This document shows, piece by piece, positions 19,634 to 29,955 of a stretch of 64,000 nucleotides of DNA. The notes beneath the pieces were generated by a model. It did no database searches. It saw only the letters and a program-made list of their open reading frames with translations, and was not told the DNA's origin. The position numbers and the translations under genes were made by a program. The DNA lies in assembly GCF_900456975.1 (NCBI RefSeq), contig NZ_UGYM01000002.1, positions 4,092,001-4,156,000 on the forward strand, in the 5' to 3' direction. Origin of the DNA: Shewanella baltica (lineage in GTDB: Bacteria; Pseudomonadota; Gammaproteobacteria; Enterobacterales; Shewanellaceae). Every line of letters begins with the position of its first letter. Within the stretch, counting starts at the first letter, position 1.

Positions 19634-20758
19634 CTATTTTGTGTCTTTCTTCGCTAACCCAAGGGGATACAATTGCTGCTTAAACATGCCAACGGGCATG
19701 TAATCACCGACAACACCATATTGCTCAGGCCACTCCTTCTGACCTCGAACGGCGGTTCCAAAGAAGTAATCTAAAAATGAAAAGTGGGCAGCATAGTTAC
19801 GATCGATAGCCGCCTTATCGGAAGCATGATGCCAATGGTGGAACTGCGGGCTGACGATTAAGTAACGTAGCCAACCGAAGTTAACTTGGACATTGGCATG
19901 ATTAAAGACCGCCTGCACGCCAACGATAATCACATAAATACTGATGATGTCTTTAGAGAATCCCAAGATAAAAATCGGCGTGAGCACCAAACAACGGGTA
20001 GCAATCAACTCAAACATATGTTGCCGAGATCCCGCCAACCAATCTAAATGTTTCGCGCTATGGTGCACCGAATGGAAGCGCCACAGGAAAGGGATCTCAT
20101 GGTAAGCGCGATGCGCCGCATATTGCATTAAATCGGCGACCAATAGGATCAACAGCAGCTGCAACACAAAGGGCAGACCCGCGATAAAGCTTTGCACTGT
20201 GCTGGAAATGGCCCAAGAAAAGCTCGACTGCACAAATTGGTTTGCCACCAATAATACAAATCCAATCGCTAAATGATTCACCAGAAAATGATTTAAATCC
20301 CCTTGCCACTCGGGTCTCAATATTGCCTGTTCTGGTTTATGGGGTAACCATTTCTCGATAAAAATGAAAATTAACGTTGAGCCTAATAAGTCTAAAATAA
20401 ACCAATCTAACCCCAGTGAGACCTTATGATTGGCAAAAGGCTCGACCTCGACTTGATGACCACCAAAGGCAATCGCCAAGCTCACAAATACCCAAGCCAC
20501 AAAGCCAAATCGTTTATTTTTATTTCGAATAAAATTTAATAAACCTAAGCTGCCCGACACCACTAAGGCGACAAATATCAAACTGCGAATAATATCGACG
20601 TTATAACTTTGGCGTAATTCGGGGGTAGTCAGGTATTCAGGGAAATGAAACGCCAATACACCTAAAAACGATAATATGGCTAACATGCACGCTATGGTGC
20701 CGCTAATACTGCCTTCACCAATTTGGAAATGGCCATCTTTAAATCCTTTGCTAATCAC
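19634..20758 (-). CDS. membrane fatty acid hydroxylase / sterol desaturase family protein
   Basis: 374-residue integral membrane di-iron enzyme. The first third has several membrane helices. The diagnostic histidine clusters are present in order: AAHRAYHE, FHSVHHSAKH and FHHWHHAS, matching the HX3H, HX2HH and HX2HH pattern of this superfamily. These coordinate the two irons for oxygen-dependent hydroxylation or desaturation of a lipid. The bacterial substrates vary (fatty acids, hopanoids, carotenoids, ether lipids), and the sequence does not decide between them. Single gene; the start at 20758 has AAAAGGAG-like purines upstream. Confidence 0.88.
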   Translation of the reverse strand: MISKGFKDGHFQIGEGSISGTIACMLAILSFLGVLAFHFPEYLTTPELRQSYNVDIIRSLIFVALVVSGSLGLLNFIRNKNKRFGFVAWVFVSLAIAFGGHQVEVEPFANHKVSLGLDWFILDLLGSTLIFIFIEKWLPHKPEQAILRPEWQGDLNHFLVNHLAIGFVLLVANQFVQSSFSWAISSTVQSFIAGLPFVLQLLLILLVADLMQYAAHRAYHEIPFLWRFHSVHHSAKHLDWLAGSRQHMFELIATRCLVLTPIFILGFSKDIISIYVIIVGVQAVFNHANVQVNFGWLRYLIVSPQFHHWHHASDKAAIDRNYAAHFSFLDYFFGTAVRGQKEWPEQYGVVGDYMPVGMFKQQLYPLGLAKKDTK

Positions 20759-20928
20759 AGTGAACTCCTTTTCCTATGCTGCTCGCGTTATCCACACAAC
20801 CACCACTCAGCTTAATTTTGCCGATTAGCCTACATTAACCCCACAACCACAATCAATAAAAAGCGCACGCTAAGAGAATAATGCTGAATCTATTAAGCCT
20901 CTCTAAAACCAACACCTAAAAAACAGCC

Positions 20929-20955
20929 CAAAAAAAGCGCTACCTAAGTAGCGCT
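20929..20955 (-). terminator. intrinsic terminator of the DUF4397-like lipoprotein gene
   Basis: Stem AGCGCTAC (20936-20943) with GTAGCGCT (20948-20955) and a four-base loop. Read on the minus strand it is followed by a T-tract, directly after the lipoprotein stop codon. Confidence 0.85.
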
Positions 20956-20975
20956 CTTGTATTAGCTAAGTTTAC

Positions 20976-22358
20976 TCACCTTAGCGGTTTGATCTTAATC
21001 AAGTTATAACCAAAGCTAGTCGCAGGATCTTTATTCAGCACCATAGTGACATTGTCTTCATTGCTGAAATCCATTAAATCGGAGGCATAGACAACGGTTT
21101 TAGTGCCGTTTTCGACTGCGATGACTTTAATAGAATATTCGCCTGCAGGTACAGTCACTGACTGAGGGCTCGCAGGATTGACCGCAGTGATCTTATTTAC
21201 CGCAGTTTCAATCGTGTCATTTGCTTTTAAGAAATATACAGTGAGATTGCTTTTATCGGCAAAACTCACAATGTCAAACTTAAAGCTATAGGGACTTGGA
21301 GTCTGAGTTTGCTTCATCTCCATCGCCTTCACTTGGCTGCCCTGCTCTGTCGCCTGCTCGTAAATGAAGATGGTTTTAATATCATCTTGATTAAGGGTGA
21401 TCAGCACATTGTCGAGTAATTTATTTTGCGTACCGTGATCGAACACGCTCACACCAAAGTCATTAAACTCGGCGCCTTGATAGCTAGTCACCCCAAAAGA
21501 TGGCACTTCGCTAAACAGGGTATCTTGCTTACTGCTGGCCACTTTCACATCGATAATGTGCGAGCCTAAACCGTTAAAGACGCGATAATCGACACTCGCT
21601 TCTAGCGCCACATGGTTGCGAACATTGGTGGTTGAATCGACGCTGTCTAAGGTGATTTTTGAATCCGAAGCGCCAAAACCTTCACGGATGATCAACTTAT
21701 AAGGCACCTTAGCACTGAATTTAATGTTCGCAGTCGTGTAAGACACATTGGTCGTTCCCGCAGGAGCGAGGTAAACCTTATATTCCCCCGTATCCATCAC
21801 TTGCGGCTGCGACGCTTCACCGTAGGCCACACTGCCTAACATCACGGCATCGGCAAAGGTTTGTGTCGACTTAGACACATAGGCATCAAAGGCTTGGGCA
21901 TGCACAGCAGTATTCGCAATCAAAAGCTGCATTTTACTGTTTTCTGCCACTTCATTGAGCTTATCGAGTTCAGTGCGGGAATAGTTGATATTGAGTAATT
22001 TAGGTTCGGCAAAATCACCATGCAATACAAAGAAATGATCTGTAGCGACTTTCAAATCGATATCTTCTTTATAGATGGAGATATCTTTGTCAGAGGCGTC
22101 CTTAGCCATCACTTCAATCGCACTCACGCCCGCCGTCGACGTAAAGCGCGGCATAGTGTCCCCATAGATCACGCTTTCATAGGTTTTATCGGCGACTTTT
22201 AGTGCCGTTGCTGTGCTTCCGGCCGAAGCGTTATAGAATTGCACATAGGTGGCATTCTGATCTGTGCCATCTTCATTATTGCTGTCTGAGCCACATGCCG
22301 TTACCGCTAAACAGGCAACAGTCACCGCAGCGAATCCCTTTAGCTTACTTTTTATCAT
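20976..22358 (-). CDS. DUF4397-like lipoprotein
   Basis: About 460 residues. I choose the start at 22358 because GAGGG sits six bases upstream; the ATG four codons earlier lacks such a site. The leader ends in a lipobox (AVTACGSDS), so it is a lipoprotein. The mature part is beta-rich and has at least two related halves with phrases such as YVQFYNASAGSTATALKV, YKVYLAPAGT, YRVFNGLGSHIIDVKV and YSIKVIAVENGTK. This pattern (an N-terminal 'ANAS' strand, then a charge- or price-like strand) resembles DUF4397 domains. No enzymatic motif is visible. The role is unknown, probably at the cell surface or outer membrane. Confidence 0.75.
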   Translation of the reverse strand: MIKSKLKGFAAVTVACLAVTACGSDSNNEDGTDQNATYVQFYNASAGSTATALKVADKTYESVIYGDTMPRFTSTAGVSAIEVMAKDASDKDISIYKEDIDLKVATDHFFVLHGDFAEPKLLNINYSRTELDKLNEVAENSKMQLLIANTAVHAQAFDAYVSKSTQTFADAVMLGSVAYGEASQPQVMDTGEYKVYLAPAGTTNVSYTTANIKFSAKVPYKLIIREGFGASDSKITLDSVDSTTNVRNHVALEASVDYRVFNGLGSHIIDVKVASSKQDTLFSEVPSFGVTSYQGAEFNDFGVSVFDHGTQNKLLDNVLITLNQDDIKTIFIYEQATEQGSQVKAMEMKQTQTPSPYSFKFDIVSFADKSNLTVYFLKANDTIETAVNKITAVNPASPQSVTVPAGEYSIKVIAVENGTKTVVYASDLMDFSNEDNVTMVLNKDPATSFGYNLIKIKPLR

Positions 22359-22595
22359 TGTTTCCCTCATTGACTGACATAAAATTCAGTTCAGTCTACC
22401 CAGATATCCAATGACAACAATGCCTTTTTACCTTAAAAACAAAAACAAATATTTCACAAACTCAAACACTTAACAAGCATTTCAATAACACTGTAAATAG
22501 TGATACAAACCACACTTTTTGGCCTCTTAATTGATACAAATGCATTTGCCGATACTTTTGCTCACATCTCAAAAACGCTTCTACTGCGGTGGAAA

Positions 22596-22734
22596 ATGGC
22601 TGGTCTATCGAACAGCTCTCTTTTAGGCTTATTGCGACTATGGATAAACCATCCACAGACGGTACAAACCTTGTTCGACTTATGCGATTGGGTTACTCTC
22701 GCATCGCCAATTAAGCCTTTGGGATGGATAGGAT
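22596..22734 (+). other. possible out-of-frame N-terminal segment of the helicase
   Basis: The frame starting at ATG 22596 (MAGLSNSSLLGLLRLWINH...) reads like a plausible protein start and runs to 22781. The helicase frame is closed by a TAG at 22729 and can only start at a TTG (22735) or further in. The two frames meet near 22732, where a one-base difference would join them into a single longer protein. This is inference; the segment could also be non-coding. Confidence 0.35.
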
Positions 22735-25452
22735 TTGCAAGGGATTCTCAACTACTACAAACAATGTTTTCAACACGATAGTGCCGAAATCAACCTCTGG
22801 TCTAGCCACAAGCTTGCTGAGCAAGAAAAGCTATTACTCCAACATGAAGACGAGTTAAGCAGTGGCTTCCTACCCCGTTTACCCGTGCCATTTGCCCAAG
22901 CCTCTGCATTAATGGCGCGTAGTACCTTGTATCTACGTGAAAAAGTACTATTGCACTGTTGTTTATTTTTCTGCGGCACAGTCGAACTTAATGGCGAAAA
23001 ACGTAAAGTCGTGACACCACTCCTTTACCGCGAATGCCAATTACAGGCAGATGGCGATAACATTTACCTGCAGGGCAATGACACATTTTCTGGTCAAGGG
23101 CCATTCACCATCAATGAAGCCCTGTTAGAAAAATTAGTCATTGAAGGACACAGCTTAAGTCAAGAGTTACGCGATAATCCAACAGATGTCAGTGGCTGGA
23201 TAGCTTGGCTGCGGGCGGGCCAAGCCGATGTTGATACCAGTCATTTATTTCATTTTCCCAAACTGATCGATGAAGCTGAATTCACTAGCTTATGCCGTAA
23301 ACGTGGGCAGTTTATGGTCAGTCGGAGCCAAATTATTCTTGCAGAGCGTTCGCTCGCTAGTCGGGGCATTTTGCACGAACTCGACAAGCTAATAACAGCG
23401 CCCTCACACTCTGCGCCGCTTAAAGCGCTATTCGCAGAAACCCAACAAAAAATATCAGCAAGCGACAATGCAGACACGCAAGAGGCTTATCTTCCAGGGC
23501 TGTTAAGCCGCGCCCAAATTCAGGCGTTAAAGATAGCGGCCAATCAAACTTTGGGGCAGATCTCAGGCCCACCCGGAACAGGTAAAAGTTACACCATAGC
23601 CACAGTGGCGGCGGAGCAGGTATTAAGGGGGAAATCTGTCCTCATCGTCGCCCACACAGATGTTGCTGTTGATGTGATTGCCGATAAGTTAGAGCAACAA
23701 TTCCAGCTAGGTAGCAGTCTTATCCGAGCCGGCTCGCCGCAGTTTATTAAAGTCCTTAAAAACCAGATAGATGAAATGCTCCATGGTCAGCACCCAGCGA
23801 CTGATGAAACCATTTCAGATATCCTACTACTCAATGCAAAACAGCAACTTAATACTGTGGCCCGTCAGCAAGCCAAAATGGAAGCCAGTTTTATACACCA
23901 TTGCCGCCATGCCATACGTCGCGGCCAAAAACTGGCGACCTTACAACAAGGACAATCGCGCTGGCGCTTAGGATTTTATAATTGGGCATACCATGCGGGG
24001 ATCAAACAATTTGCCCAGCAATGGAATGTGCTTGATAAATTAACGACACTGATAGCGCAAAAAGAAAGCTTAAGTCTCAAATACTTACAATTGGCCACTC
24101 ACTATCGATTAAACCAATTACTCAAACATAAGCGCAGTACGCTGGTGAGTTTTGCCAGTGCACTTCGCGCTCGGCAGTCCGCTAAGCAAGTCGAAGGTTT
24201 CTACAAAACGGATTTTGATGCCCTAAAACAAACCTTTCCTATTTGGTTATCTAGCCTTGCCAGCTTACATAAAGTGCTCCCTATGGAGCAGCAAATGTTT
24301 GATTTAGTGATTATTGATGAAGCCACTCAAGCCAATATTGCCGAATGCTTACCTGCATTGCAGCGGGCAAAGGCGGCACTGGTTGTTGGTGATAACAAAC
24401 AATTACGACATTTCTCGTTTTTATCCCGCGCGAAGCAAACCCAAATCCACACTCAGTTAGGACTCGCGCAGGATTGTCGCGGGTTAATGAGCTACCGTGA
24501 TGCGAGCATGCTCGACTTAGTATCACAATCCCTCACGAGCCAGTCCCAAGTGGTATTTTTAAATGAGCATTTCCGTAGCAAACCTGAGCTGATCCAATTT
24601 AGTAATCAGCAGTTTTATCAAGGCATGCTGAAAATTATGCAGCACAGACCTTGCACGAGTTCAGGGCACTTACACCGAGTCCACATTACTGGCAGCCGTG
24701 ATAATAAGGGAATTAACGTAATAGAAGCGGAGGCATTAATTGAAAAGTTAGCTCAACTAATTGATGAACAAGAAAATGTATTAGTGCCTTCCAGCATTGG
24801 TGTGCTTTCCTGTTTTCGCAATCAAACTGAGTATTTATCCCAGCAAATCCTCGCGCGCTTTAGCACGCAGCAAATAGAACGTCACCAATTACGGATTGCC
24901 ACCCCCTTTGGTTTTCAAGGGGAAGAACGCGATATTATGCTGCTGTCGTTTAGCATTACTGCCAACGACAGCCGAGCTGCGGTGTATTTAAATCGAGCCG
25001 ATATGTTCAACGTCGCGATTACCCGAGCCAAACAGGCGCAATGGCTATTTTTATCGGTACAAGAGCATGAACTCCCCAACAATAATTTACTGGCAACTTA
25101 CTTAGCATCGGCGGGCCAATTTCAAGCGGCACATCATTATGTCGATGCCCTCGATACCTTTGGCCAGTCGGTGGCACACGCGATTGAAGAAAAAGGGATT
25201 ACAGTATGGCGCGCCTACCATATGGCGGGGCTGGAACTGGATATTCTGTGCCGTTATGGTGACCAATATTTAGCGATAGATTTAATCGGTTACCCAGGAC
25301 CTTGGGCGGACTTTTTCGATATTGAACTGTATAAACTCTTGCAGCGCGCAGGCATTAAACTTATCCCCGTGAGCTATGGGCTTTGGTGTCAGCAGCGGGA
25401 ACTGTGTATCCAACAAATCTGCAATCAATTTAAGCTAGAACAATCGAATTAA
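22735..25452 (+). CDS. SF1B (Upf1/Dna2-like) helicase with C-terminal nuclease-like domain
   Basis: 905-residue ATP-dependent nucleic acid helicase. Motif I is SGPPGTGKSYTIA (about residues 278-290), motif II is VIIDEATQ (about 524-531), motif III VVGDNKQLRHF, motif IV region LNEHFRSKPEL, motif V ATPFGFQGEERDIM and motif VI NVAITRAKQA. The last 110 residues (ITVWRAYHMAGLELDILCRYGDQYLAIDL, seen as AGLELDIL and LAIDL) resemble the DUF559/Vsr-type restriction-like fold appended to such helicases, but the usual Glu-x-Lys is not evident, so it may be non-catalytic. The TTG at 22735 is a weak start and the true N-terminus may lie in another frame upstream. It is a lone gene; a repair, RNA or defence role cannot be decided. 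Confidence 0.85.
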   Translation: MQGILNYYKQCFQHDSAEINLWSSHKLAEQEKLLLQHEDELSSGFLPRLPVPFAQASALMARSTLYLREKVLLHCCLFFCGTVELNGEKRKVVTPLLYRECQLQADGDNIYLQGNDTFSGQGPFTINEALLEKLVIEGHSLSQELRDNPTDVSGWIAWLRAGQADVDTSHLFHFPKLIDEAEFTSLCRKRGQFMVSRSQIILAERSLASRGILHELDKLITAPSHSAPLKALFAETQQKISASDNADTQEAYLPGLLSRAQIQALKIAANQTLGQISGPPGTGKSYTIATVAAEQVLRGKSVLIVAHTDVAVDVIADKLEQQFQLGSSLIRAGSPQFIKVLKNQIDEMLHGQHPATDETISDILLLNAKQQLNTVARQQAKMEASFIHHCRHAIRRGQKLATLQQGQSRWRLGFYNWAYHAGIKQFAQQWNVLDKLTTLIAQKESLSLKYLQLATHYRLNQLLKHKRSTLVSFASALRARQSAKQVEGFYKTDFDALKQTFPIWLSSLASLHKVLPMEQQMFDLVIIDEATQANIAECLPALQRAKAALVVGDNKQLRHFSFLSRAKQTQIHTQLGLAQDCRGLMSYRDASMLDLVSQSLTSQSQVVFLNEHFRSKPELIQFSNQQFYQGMLKIMQHRPCTSSGHLHRVHITGSRDNKGINVIEAEALIEKLAQLIDEQENVLVPSSIGVLSCFRNQTEYLSQQILARFSTQQIERHQLRIATPFGFQGEERDIMLLSFSITANDSRAAVYLNRADMFNVAITRAKQAQWLFLSVQEHELPNNNLLATYLASAGQFQAAHHYVDALDTFGQSVAHAIEEKGITVWRAYHMAGLELDILCRYGDQYLAIDLIGYPGPWADFFDIELYKLLQRAGIKLIPVSYGLWCQQRELCIQQICNQFKLEQSN

Positions 25453-25531
25453 ACAATAAGCATCTCACGGATGACATCCCCGTTGACGACCGATGAAATA
25501 GGCCAAGACGGAACGTTGGAGTTAGAACAAA

Positions 25532-25563
25532 ATATCCCCTGCACTGGCTAGCACAGGGGATAT
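25532..25563. terminator. hairpin between convergent helicase and M16 protease genes
   Basis: Arms ATATCCCCTG (25532-25541) and CAGGGGATAT (25554-25563). It lies between two converging genes and probably ends both transcripts, though no long T-run follows. Confidence 0.65.
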
Positions 25564-25602
25564 GGCGGTGAATGATCAATCTTCTATTCTATGCACCAAC
25601 AC

Positions 25603-28410
25603 TCATTGCTGGGGTTCAAGTGGTGCAGGAAGGACTTGGATGGTTAAACTGCCATCAGCTGGCAAATATTGCTGTGCCAGTTTACTGAGCTCTGCCGGTG
25701 TCATCTTCTGTGCCAACGCTTGTCTTTGTTTAAAGGTGGCAAAGCGTCCAGGATAACTCTGGGCATTTGATGCCAAATCTAACCAAAAACCATTGCTCTG
25801 CGGCGCGGCTTGCATCCATTCAAGCACAGGTTGGCGGGCTCGGTTAAGTAAGTCTTCGCTAATCCCCTGCGGCTGCTTCACTTGGTTAACTGCAGCGGTG
25901 AAATACTCGGAAACCGTTGGCAACATGGCTTGAGTCGTCACGCTAAATAGACCGAGATAACCATATCCGCTGGCATTGAGATCATTGTAAGAAAAGGCCG
26001 ATGGCGAATAACTCGCGCCCGCTTTTTCTCTCACATTTTCCGTTAATAGGATGCTGAGCACTTGCTCCAACAATCCCAGTCCAGCGTGTTGGCTTAGGTG
26101 AGTCATATCCGTTGTTGGCCACACCATGGCCAGCGCCGCTGAATCTGGATGACCATAGTGTGTTAACGTCATCTTAGCCGGCACTTTCGGGAACACAGGC
26201 ACTAGCGATTGGCCATTTTCAGTGGGGCTGCGTTTGATTGCTCCGAGAGTTTCAGCCACAGCAGTAATGGCGCTGGCTTCGTCGAAATCCCCCACTATGG
26301 CGATTTCAATTGCTCCTTGCTCGACGGCTGAATGGAAACTCGGCGCCAGCTCTGCAAACTGACGTTTTAAAATGTCTTCCGGTTCACCATAACCATAACG
26401 TTTATCACCACTGTGGGAGATACGGTCAAACTGATTAGAAAACTCAGTTTGCGGGTTGCTATGGAGACTTTGCTGCTCGGCAATCACTTGCTCGCTGAAC
26501 AATTGCTCGGCCTGCTTATTCATGCCGGGTTCAATCAAAAAGGCCGTCATTAAACCGAGCTGCGTGCGCAGTTCTGCAGCATTGGTACTAATCTCACCGC
26601 CAAAACTCTGCTCACGCACGCCTAGGTTAATGGAAATATCTTGCCCAGCAAAAATCTCCTGCAGGCTTTCATAATCATGGGCCTTGAGTCCACCCTGCAC
26701 AAACGCACTGTTAAACAGATAAGATAAGCCATCTAACTCAGGGAATGGCACTTCACCAAAGCCTATGTTGAGGCTGACCAAAGTAGTGCCTTTATTAAAG
26801 TCAGTAGGCTTAAGATTAAGGCGTACGCCATTGGCAAACTGTAGCTGGCGAATGCCCGTTTCGGCATCGCGACTATCGGCCACTAACTTGCCTTGATCGC
26901 CAAATTGAGTGTATGCAAACTCGTCAATCGCCTTAGTTGCTGGCGCACTCACAGCTTGTTTGCGGCTTTTCTCATAGCTAGCGATAAGCTGTTTTTCAAC
27001 ATTTTCGATGGGCTTATTGCTCGTCAGATACAGATACGGCGTAGCATTCCATGTCTGATTAAACACTTGCTTTAGCTTTTGCGGCGTCACTGTCGGCAGT
27101 ATTTTTTCAAAAAATGCCAGCTGCCACTCAGGCTCTACAGGCACGCGATTTTCCGCGACCGAATACACTAACCCCTCGGCAATATTCACACTGTGGATAG
27201 TAGTGCTACCCGCTGCGCTGAGCTGATACCCTTTGTGCATACGTTTGATTTGTTGGTCAATTTCCTGCTGACTAAAACCAAACTCTTGTGCTTGGCGCAG
27301 GGTTTGCTCCAATATTGCTATGCCCTCTTGCCAGTTATTCTCCTGCGTACCTAAGCTCATTTGAGTGCCATAGGCGATATCAAATTGATCCCCAACCTGC
27401 AGGCTAACGCCAGATAAACCTTGGCTATGCAGTAACTGCGACTCCATTCTGCGATACAAGATGCCGTGGGCGAGTTCAAGCAGTATTTCCTGCTCTCGCA
27501 CGGCAGGGCTGTCGGCAGGGTATGCCATAGGCTTGAGCATACCGAGTGAAATCGAGGTCGATAGGCTAGGATCGAAAAATGCCGCCGCATCGACGCGTTG
27601 ACGCTCTGCGACAGTGCCTAGCGCTTGCGGCTTAACCTTCGCCGCCAAAGGCGCGGCCTGCCAACTGGCAAACTGTTGTTTTATCTTTTGTTCAACTGCG
27701 GCTACCTCGATATCACCCACCACAATTAAGGTGGTGCGTGAGGGCGTGTAAAAACCTTGGTATAAAGACAGCAGCGTCTCGCGAGTAGCATTCTTGATGC
27801 TGTTCGCCTCTCCCACAGGTAAGCTCTTTGACAACAGTGTATCTGGCATTAAAAACTGTAATTGATTGCGGTAATTCTCCAGATCCGCACCGCTACGCTC
27901 ACGCAGTTCAGCCAATACCACCGCTTTTTCACGCTCGATAAGCGCCGGGTCGAGTAATAAATTACTGCCAATTTCGCGCATTAAAAACAAAGCGGTATCG
28001 ACTTTATCTTGGCTATTACTTGGCAAGTTGAATTGATAAACCGTCTGCTGAAACTCAGTCACAGCATTGGTATCGGCGCCAAAACTCAGACCAAGACGCT
28101 GCAATGTCGGGATCATCTCCCCCGCAGCCAAACCCGTCGAGCCATTAAAGGCCATGTGCTCAAGAAAATGCACTAACCCCTGCTCGGTATCGGACTCCAC
28201 CACTGAGCCTACGTCCACCCGCATGCGTACTATGACAGCCTGCTCTGGCGTCTTATTGCTCACTAATAAATAGCGCATGCCATTGGCAAGTTCACCGGTA
28301 TGGATTCGCCCACTCATGGGCAAGTCAGCCGTCCCCATCCACTGCGGCTCTTCGCTCGCCTTTAGCGGTAACGCCACACTTAATAATGCCAGCAGTAACC
28401 ACTGGCGCAT
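25603..28410 (-). CDS. periplasmic M16 family zinc metalloprotease
   Basis: About 935 residues, two M16 halves (pitrilysin/insulinase type, similar in layout to PqqL). I place the start at 28410, where MRQWLLLALLSVALPLKA is a signal peptide and AAGGTG lies upstream; the frame is open 26 codons further. The inverted zinc motif HFLEH is at about residues 81-85 (HFLEHMAFNGS), and the third Glu ligand is expected in the downstream segment DLENYRNQ or EREKAVVLAELRER. The second half (from about residue 500) has the M16 fold without the zinc motif, as usual. It would degrade small peptides in the periplasm. Single gene. Confidence 0.9.
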   Translation of the reverse strand: MRQWLLLALLSVALPLKASEEPQWMGTADLPMSGRIHTGELANGMRYLLVSNKTPEQAVIVRMRVDVGSVVESDTEQGLVHFLEHMAFNGSTGLAAGEMIPTLQRLGLSFGADTNAVTEFQQTVYQFNLPSNSQDKVDTALFLMREIGSNLLLDPALIEREKAVVLAELRERSGADLENYRNQLQFLMPDTLLSKSLPVGEANSIKNATRETLLSLYQGFYTPSRTTLIVVGDIEVAAVEQKIKQQFASWQAAPLAAKVKPQALGTVAERQRVDAAAFFDPSLSTSISLGMLKPMAYPADSPAVREQEILLELAHGILYRRMESQLLHSQGLSGVSLQVGDQFDIAYGTQMSLGTQENNWQEGIAILEQTLRQAQEFGFSQQEIDQQIKRMHKGYQLSAAGSTTIHSVNIAEGLVYSVAENRVPVEPEWQLAFFEKILPTVTPQKLKQVFNQTWNATPYLYLTSNKPIENVEKQLIASYEKSRKQAVSAPATKAIDEFAYTQFGDQGKLVADSRDAETGIRQLQFANGVRLNLKPTDFNKGTTLVSLNIGFGEVPFPELDGLSYLFNSAFVQGGLKAHDYESLQEIFAGQDISINLGVREQSFGGEISTNAAELRTQLGLMTAFLIEPGMNKQAEQLFSEQVIAEQQSLHSNPQTEFSNQFDRISHSGDKRYGYGEPEDILKRQFAELAPSFHSAVEQGAIEIAIVGDFDEASAITAVAETLGAIKRSPTENGQSLVPVFPKVPAKMTLTHYGHPDSAALAMVWPTTDMTHLSQHAGLGLLEQVLSILLTENVREKAGASYSPSAFSYNDLNASGYGYLGLFSVTTQAMLPTVSEYFTAAVNQVKQPQGISEDLLNRARQPVLEWMQAAPQSNGFWLDLASNAQSYPGRFATFKQRQALAQKMTPAELSKLAQQYLPADGSLTIQVLPAPLEPQQ

Positions 28411-28767
28411 CAAACTAATCACCTTGAAATTGTTCATTAAAATTCGCACTTTCCCCCCAAAATCAAATAAGAAACCTAGGAAGCGCACACCTAAGTTTCA
28501 GATAAAATAAGCTTTCACTATAGTACCTAAAGCACTTTAAGTCACAAAATCAATACCTTATGCCGTACTAAAAATAGTTTATAGCCTTGATATCTAGTAG
28601 GAATATCTTGAAAAATAAGCGCGAGAGGGGATAGGGAAAAGGATAGTATTCAGTAAGCTAACAAAATTAGCTTATACCAACCGTATTAGTTCCCAGATGT
28701 TGGCAGTGACTTTAAAAAAGCAGAATATAAGTGATTAGAAATATATCCCGCTATCATATTCAGAAAT

Positions 28768-29352
28768 TTAAACTAACAAGGTGAGAGCATAAATAATCAT
28801 CGCCCAATAGAAACAAAACAGAAAAATCCATATCCAATTCAACCAAGTTAAGCGTGAATTATCAGGATATTCCACAGATTCAAGCGCAAAATTAACTGCT
28901 TTTTGAGCTTGATACAGCGGATATAAAACAGCTAATGGAACAAATATTGATGCCACAACTAATGATATTGGCAACGTATCAATTTGATTAAGAATTCCGC
29001 CAACGACTAACAATACAACATAAAATGTCGCCATAGCTGAGCTATTCCAGCGATACTCTCGATTATCTTCTTTAATGTATTCACTAATATAAACAAATAG
29101 AGAATGTGTATAAAAGATAGAAAAAAAGCTACGCGCTATTGGCCATGCATCTAAGTCATAGTAATTTTTTAAAGCCTGCCACTGTTTATAAAACCAATAA
29201 ACTTGATAGAGACCAAAGGTCGCAATAAACATGATAATTAACTTGGTCAGTGATACATGAAACAGCGGTACCCCATGGGTTTTAACCTCTTCCTTTGTTA
29301 ACCTAGCATTACTTTCTAGCGAACTGTTTTCCTGACTAATCACTTCTTCCAT
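28768..29352 (-). CDS. multi-pass membrane protein, DUF4234-like
   Basis: About 194 residues from the ATG at 29352, which has AAGGA about 12 bases upstream; the frame also opens at a TTG at 29415 without a ribosome site. After a polar N-terminus come about five hydrophobic segments: KLIIMFIATFGLYQVYWFYK, a segment around FFSIFYTHSLFVYI, ATFYVVLLVVGGIL, ISLVVASIFVPLAVLYPLY and a C-terminal WIFLFCFYWAMIIYALTLL. The 'FGLYQVYWFYKQW' phrase is like DUF4234 proteins. The gene is AT-richer than its neighbours. Function unknown. Confidence 0.7.
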   Translation of the reverse strand: MEEVISQENSSLESNARLTKEEVKTHGVPLFHVSLTKLIIMFIATFGLYQVYWFYKQWQALKNYYDLDAWPIARSFFSIFYTHSLFVYISEYIKEDNREYRWNSSAMATFYVVLLVVGGILNQIDTLPISLVVASIFVPLAVLYPLYQAQKAVNFALESVEYPDNSRLTWLNWIWIFLFCFYWAMIIYALTLLV

Positions 29353-29955
29353 GGTGGGGGAAATTCCTTTATTTTTCTCAATTATCTCAATGTTAAATAG
29401 CTCTATTGCTTTCAATTACATAATCTAAAACTGACGCGAGTAACATTCTAATCCACAATGTAAAATTTGTTAACATAATTTAGGTGGTACTTGGCGTTAT
29501 GAGTAACTAAAATACTGCTCAGAACAACGACAGCCTAGTTGCTGCTAAACGAGATAGGCGCCTGCAGAATGAGAGTGAAGAATGTTAATTAGATAGCGTG
29601 TCACTCCGACAGAACGTCTGTATCACTTTCATAGAAAAGGAAATATTATCGAAAACATTAACTATTTTTGAATACACGTGAAATCAGCGCGATAAACATA
29701 AGTCATGCATGTCATTTCGATAAGGCGAATAGTTTGTTGCAGCACATACACTCGGAATATTTGAATACCCTACATGGAAGTCGTTCTGTTTAGTGAATAG
29801 AAGAATCGGCAGTCCGCCTTGGTCGCCTCTTGATTGAAGCTCTGAATTGAACCCTCACTATTTTTAGCTTTCAAAATCACAACCAAGTCGAGATATCTTT
29901 ACTCATGGCATCTAGGAAAAACAACGTCATGGATAGCTCCTCAATGACAAAATGC
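29353..29955. other. about 600-base intergenic region, possible small RNA source
   Basis: No protein-like frame. The stretch ends at 29956-29990 in a strong terminator whose long T-run points to plus-strand transcription, although no plus-strand gene precedes it. A non-coding transcript reading rightward from within this spacer would explain that. No promoter is decisive. Confidence 0.4.
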
